A stretch of 64,000 nt of DNA. It comes from JAFMJV01 sp963814315. GTDB lineage: Bacteria > Chloroflexota > Limnocylindria > Limnocylindrales > CSP1-4. The DNA lies in NCBI GenBank assembly GCA_963814315.1, contig CAWFCG010000001.1, positions 620,001 to 684,000 of the forward strand. The letters run 5' to 3'. How positions within the stretch are numbered: position 1 is the first letter of the stretch; the number at the start of each line of letters is the position of its first letter. Below are positions 61,823 through 64,000 of this stretch, piece by piece. Position numbers and translations under genes: made by a program. The notes below the pieces were generated by a model, which made no database searches, was not told the DNA's origin, and worked only from the letters and a program-made list of their open reading frames with translations.

Positions 61823-63376
61823 TCAGTCGAGCGACTTGGACGCCTTGCGCATGCGCTCGATCACGACCTTGCCGTCCTTCTCACGCGCCAGCAGGTTCAG
61901 CTGCGCACGATCGACGATGACCGTCGGATGGAGCTCTACCTGTGCCAGCGCGGCACCGTTGAAGGTCAGCTCGACCAGCACCCCCTCCTCAGTGGCCTCG
62001 AAACGCGGCAGGTCGAAGACCAGGTCACCCATCGAGTAGAGCACGGGCACCCCATCGACGAATTCGACCGGGCCGGTGACGTGGCTGTGCGCACCAAGCA
62101 CCACGTCTGCCCCGGCACGCACCATGGCACGGGCCTGCTGACGTTGTTGTGGGAACACGCGAGTCACGTATTCGGGGCCCCAGTGCGGGAGCACCACGAT
62201 CACGTCGGCGCCGTCGCCTCGCAGGGCGCGAATATCGGCACGCACGTCCTTCAGCACCAGCTCCGCCGCGCCCGCGCGCGTGTCGCTCACTGCGTGCACG
62301 GCGGTATTGATGGCGTCGTAGCCGAGGAAGCAGATCCGCAACCCCGCCTGATCGAGACACGCAGGCGCTCGGGCACGCCTTGGATCCTTGCCGGCACCGA
62401 ACGTGCGGATGCCCGCGGAGCGGAGGTTGCGAACGGTCTGCTTGACCCCGGTCGAACCCGCATTGCGGATATGATTGTTAGCCAAGCTCACGATATCGAC
62501 CCCGGCCTCGACGACGCCATCGAGCATCTTGGGATCGACCGTGAACACCAGGCCGCTCGGGTGATACGTGTGAGCGTTCGGAGCCGGCGCCTCGTGGTTG
62601 ACGATGGTGATGTCAGCCGATGAGAGGAGCTCGCGCACGGCTCCCTTGGGACCCACGCGCTTCGTGGTGATGGCGGGTCCGCCGTCCTGCGTGCAACAGG
62701 TGCGTGAGGTGATGCGGGCGTAGCCGCCGTCCCACGGGTAGTCGGGACCCTTGCCTTCGATCATCGACTTCCGATAGGGCTCCCGGTCGAGCATGACGTC
62801 GCCACCTGCCATCAGCGTCCACGTGGCATCAAGATCGAAGGCGCCCTCCCCTATCGCCATGAGGGGCCAGTCGGCCAGACTGTCGACCCGCCCGCTCCCG
62901 AACAGGCTCAGGTCGTCGACCGACAGAGCCCGCACGTTGGGCCCGACCGACTCGGCCGGCAGCAGGCCCAGGGTCCGGCGCGAGGCCTCCACGGCGGCCC
63001 GAACCTCGTCAACAGCGCCGATCTGCACCGCGTCGCCGGGTTCCACGCCGAGCGCCTGCCAGAGGCCCAGAGTGCCATCACCCGCGATGGCCACGCGGTC
63101 GAAGTCCTCGCCGTGCCCCTCGATGGCAGCGCGGATCTCGTCGAGCGTGATGACCCGCTGCGGCGCCCAGAAGCGCAGCACCGGTACGTACGCTACAGCG
63201 CCGAGCGCCATCGGCTCTTGCGTGTCGGTCGGCGGGACCTGTCCTGCCACCGCGCCAAAGAGGGTGACCGTCATCAGCACCGCTACCAACAAGGCACACA
63301 GGGATCGAGCCGGGACGGCCCGTACTCGCTGCGCAGCGCGTGGAGTCGCGCCTGGCGGCCCGCTCGTTGCAGTCAT
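61823..63376 (-). CDS. CapA-family (poly-gamma-glutamate synthesis-like metallophosphatase) exported protein
   Basis: 517 residues. A signal/anchor helix (SLCALLVAVLMTVTLFGAVA, about 25-44) is followed by a roughly 120-residue N-terminal domain not typical of CapA (ITLDEIRAAIEGHGEDFDRV, SRRTLGLLPAESVGPNVRAL). The PGA_cap fold then shows WTLMAGGDVMLDREPY, ITIVNHEAPAPNAHTYHPSG, VSLANNHIRNAGSTGVKQTV, VIVVLPHWGPEY, GAHSHVTGPVEFV and SMGDLVFD. These are the metal and phosphate residues of calcineurin-like enzymes. No capB/capC neighbours exist, so capsule synthesis is doubtful. Start at ATG 63376. Confidence 0.85.
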   Translation of the reverse strand: MTATSGPPGATPRAAQRVRAVPARSLCALLVAVLMTVTLFGAVAGQVPPTDTQEPMALGAVAYVPVLRFWAPQRVITLDEIRAAIEGHGEDFDRVAIAGDGTLGLWQALGVEPGDAVQIGAVDEVRAAVEASRRTLGLLPAESVGPNVRALSVDDLSLFGSGRVDSLADWPLMAIGEGAFDLDATWTLMAGGDVMLDREPYRKSMIEGKGPDYPWDGGYARITSRTCCTQDGGPAITTKRVGPKGAVRELLSSADITIVNHEAPAPNAHTYHPSGLVFTVDPKMLDGVVEAGVDIVSLANNHIRNAGSTGVKQTVRNLRSAGIRTFGAGKDPRRARAPACLDQAGLRICFLGYDAINTAVHAVSDTRAGAAELVLKDVRADIRALRGDGADVIVVLPHWGPEYVTRVFPQQRQQARAMVRAGADVVLGAHSHVTGPVEFVDGVPVLYSMGDLVFDLPRFEATEEGVLVELTFNGAALAQVELHPTVIVDRAQLNLLAREKDGKVVIERMRKASKSLD

Positions 63377-63584
63377 GGCCTTCAAGCTTATCGAATCAAG
63401 ACCGAGCAGCCCGAAGACCATGGCCTGCGAGAGCAGAGAAGGGAAAACGCATCGTTGCATCGCGTGAGGTCGGGCGTCGCATGTGTCGCGACGAGCAGGG
63501 GTCCATCCTCGCGTGAGCGTCATGGCCACGGGCGGGTAACATCCACCTTCGCACAACACATTCACGCCCTCGGAGGAACTGCGC

Positions 63585-64000
63585 ATGCCCCTGGTCGCCC
63601 ACAACGCGCTGCCCACCTTCGAGCGCCTGCGCGCGGAAGGCGAGGACGTGCTCAGCGTGGAGCGCGCCCAGCACCAGGACATCCGCGAACTCCACGTGGG
63701 CCTGCTCAACATGATGCCGGACGCCGCCCTGTTGGTGACCGAGAAGCAGTACATGCGCCTGATCGGTGCCTGCAACCGTATCACCCAGATCTATGTCTAC
63801 CCCTTCAGCGTGCCCGGCCTGGCCCGCAGCGAGGAGGCACGAGCGCACATCGATGCCTTCTACGCCGACTTCGAGGATCTCAAGAGCACGGGCCTCGATG
63901 CGCTGATCATCAGCGGCGCCAACGTCACGGTTCCGTCGCTCGACCTGGAGCCCTTCTGGGAGCCACTCGGGGAGGTCGTCGGCTGGGCGATCGACCACGT
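63585..64000 (+). CDS. metA: Homoserine O-succinyl/acetyltransferase (MetA family), 3' end beyond window
   Basis: The first 138 codons are present. LHVGLLNMMPDAALLVTEKQ matches the MetA signature, followed by YVYPFSVPGLARSEEARAHI, LDALIISGANV and LEPFWEPLGEVVGWAI. The catalytic cysteine and histidine lie beyond the edge. It starts methionine synthesis by acylating homoserine. GGAGGA lies 8 bases before ATG 63585. The gene diverges from the CapA-like gene. No canonical SAM riboswitch was recognised in the 208-base leader. Confidence 0.85.
   Translation, partial: MPLVAHNALPTFERLRAEGEDVLSVERAQHQDIRELHVGLLNMMPDAALLVTEKQYMRLIGACNRITQIYVYPFSVPGLARSEEARAHIDAFYADFEDLKSTGLDALIISGANVTVPSLDLEPFWEPLGEVVGWAIDH

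Noticed and set aside
63377..63584. Possible SAM riboswitch upstream of metA
   Set aside because: No conserved core of the SAM classes I know could be matched by eye; a covariance search would be needed.

Overview
This 64 kb window is GC-rich bacterial chromosome, densely packed with catabolic operons, sugar transporters and stress genes. The lineage cannot be proven from sequence alone. Several traits fit a soil or freshwater Chloroflexota (Limnocylindria-like) or a deep Actinomycetota lineage: an F420-type LLM oxidoreductase, a mycothiol-type maleylpyruvate isomerase-fold protein, CsbD and dodecin, many GTG/TTG starts and ATGA/GTGA overlaps. No rRNA, tRNA, CRISPR array, insertion sequence or phage gene was recognised.

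Layout. 1-7.2 kb: a minus-strand carbohydrate catabolic locus (FGGY kinase, two homoserine-dehydrogenase-like SAF-domain oxidoreductases, VOC protein, SorC regulator, SIS isomerase, zinc dehydrogenase), with matching palindromic operators in front of both of its transcription units. 7.3-12.7 kb: Bcr/CflA efflux pump, frameshifted glycosyltransferase, VapB with a decayed VapC, CoA-disulfide reductase-rhodanese fusion, DsbB. 12.7-16.9 kb: a tightly overlapping aminotransferase / threonine-dehydratase-like / ornithine-cyclodeaminase-like operon behind an LtrA membrane protein. 17-21.5 kb: an anchored propeller-like protein, an MDMPI-fold enzyme, and an ApbE / FMN-binding / ferric-reductase flavin electron-transfer operon. 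21.7-31 kb: an APH kinase, then a divergent polyol locus (IMPase-DeoR-mannitol dehydrogenase facing a four-gene ABC importer plus SDR). 31-45.4 kb: anSME-like radical SAM protein with a SEC-C tail, HAD phosphatase, small stress proteins (CsbD, dodecin, SAP-like, DUF1328), META-domain coiled-coil protein, aldo/keto reductase, MarR plus DHA2 efflux, LLM oxidoreductase, YihY and AI-2E membrane proteins. 45.5-51.4 kb: a 982-residue soluble PAS/GAF histidine kinase and a fused FAD/Fe-S D-lactate/glycolate-type dehydrogenase. 51.5-59 kb: a LacI-controlled ribose-type ABC importer with a lyxose-isomerase-like cupin and a DUF1349 protein. 59-64 kb: a DUF1704 metallopeptidase-like protein, an MFS pump, a CapA-like protein and the start of metA.

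How the genes work together. Three separate sugar/polyol systems each carry their own regulator (SorC, DeoR, LacI). For SorC and LacI the operator and promoter can be read directly, with repressor sites sitting on the predicted transcription start. The first locus has a kinase and rearranging-type oxidoreductases but no transporter. The polyol locus has transport and two dehydrogenases but no kinase. The LacI locus has transport and an isomerase but no kinase. Each pathway is therefore probably completed elsewhere in the genome.

Sequence quality. At least six frame breaks are visible in five otherwise conserved genes (glycosyltransferase, VapC, IMPase, a membrane protein with two breaks, and the sugar ABC ATPase). 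In most cases the family's C-terminus is still fully readable in the next frame. Four of the six lie within a few bases of a GATC. This looks more like indel errors in a draft assembly than old decay, except for vapC, which is also truncated.
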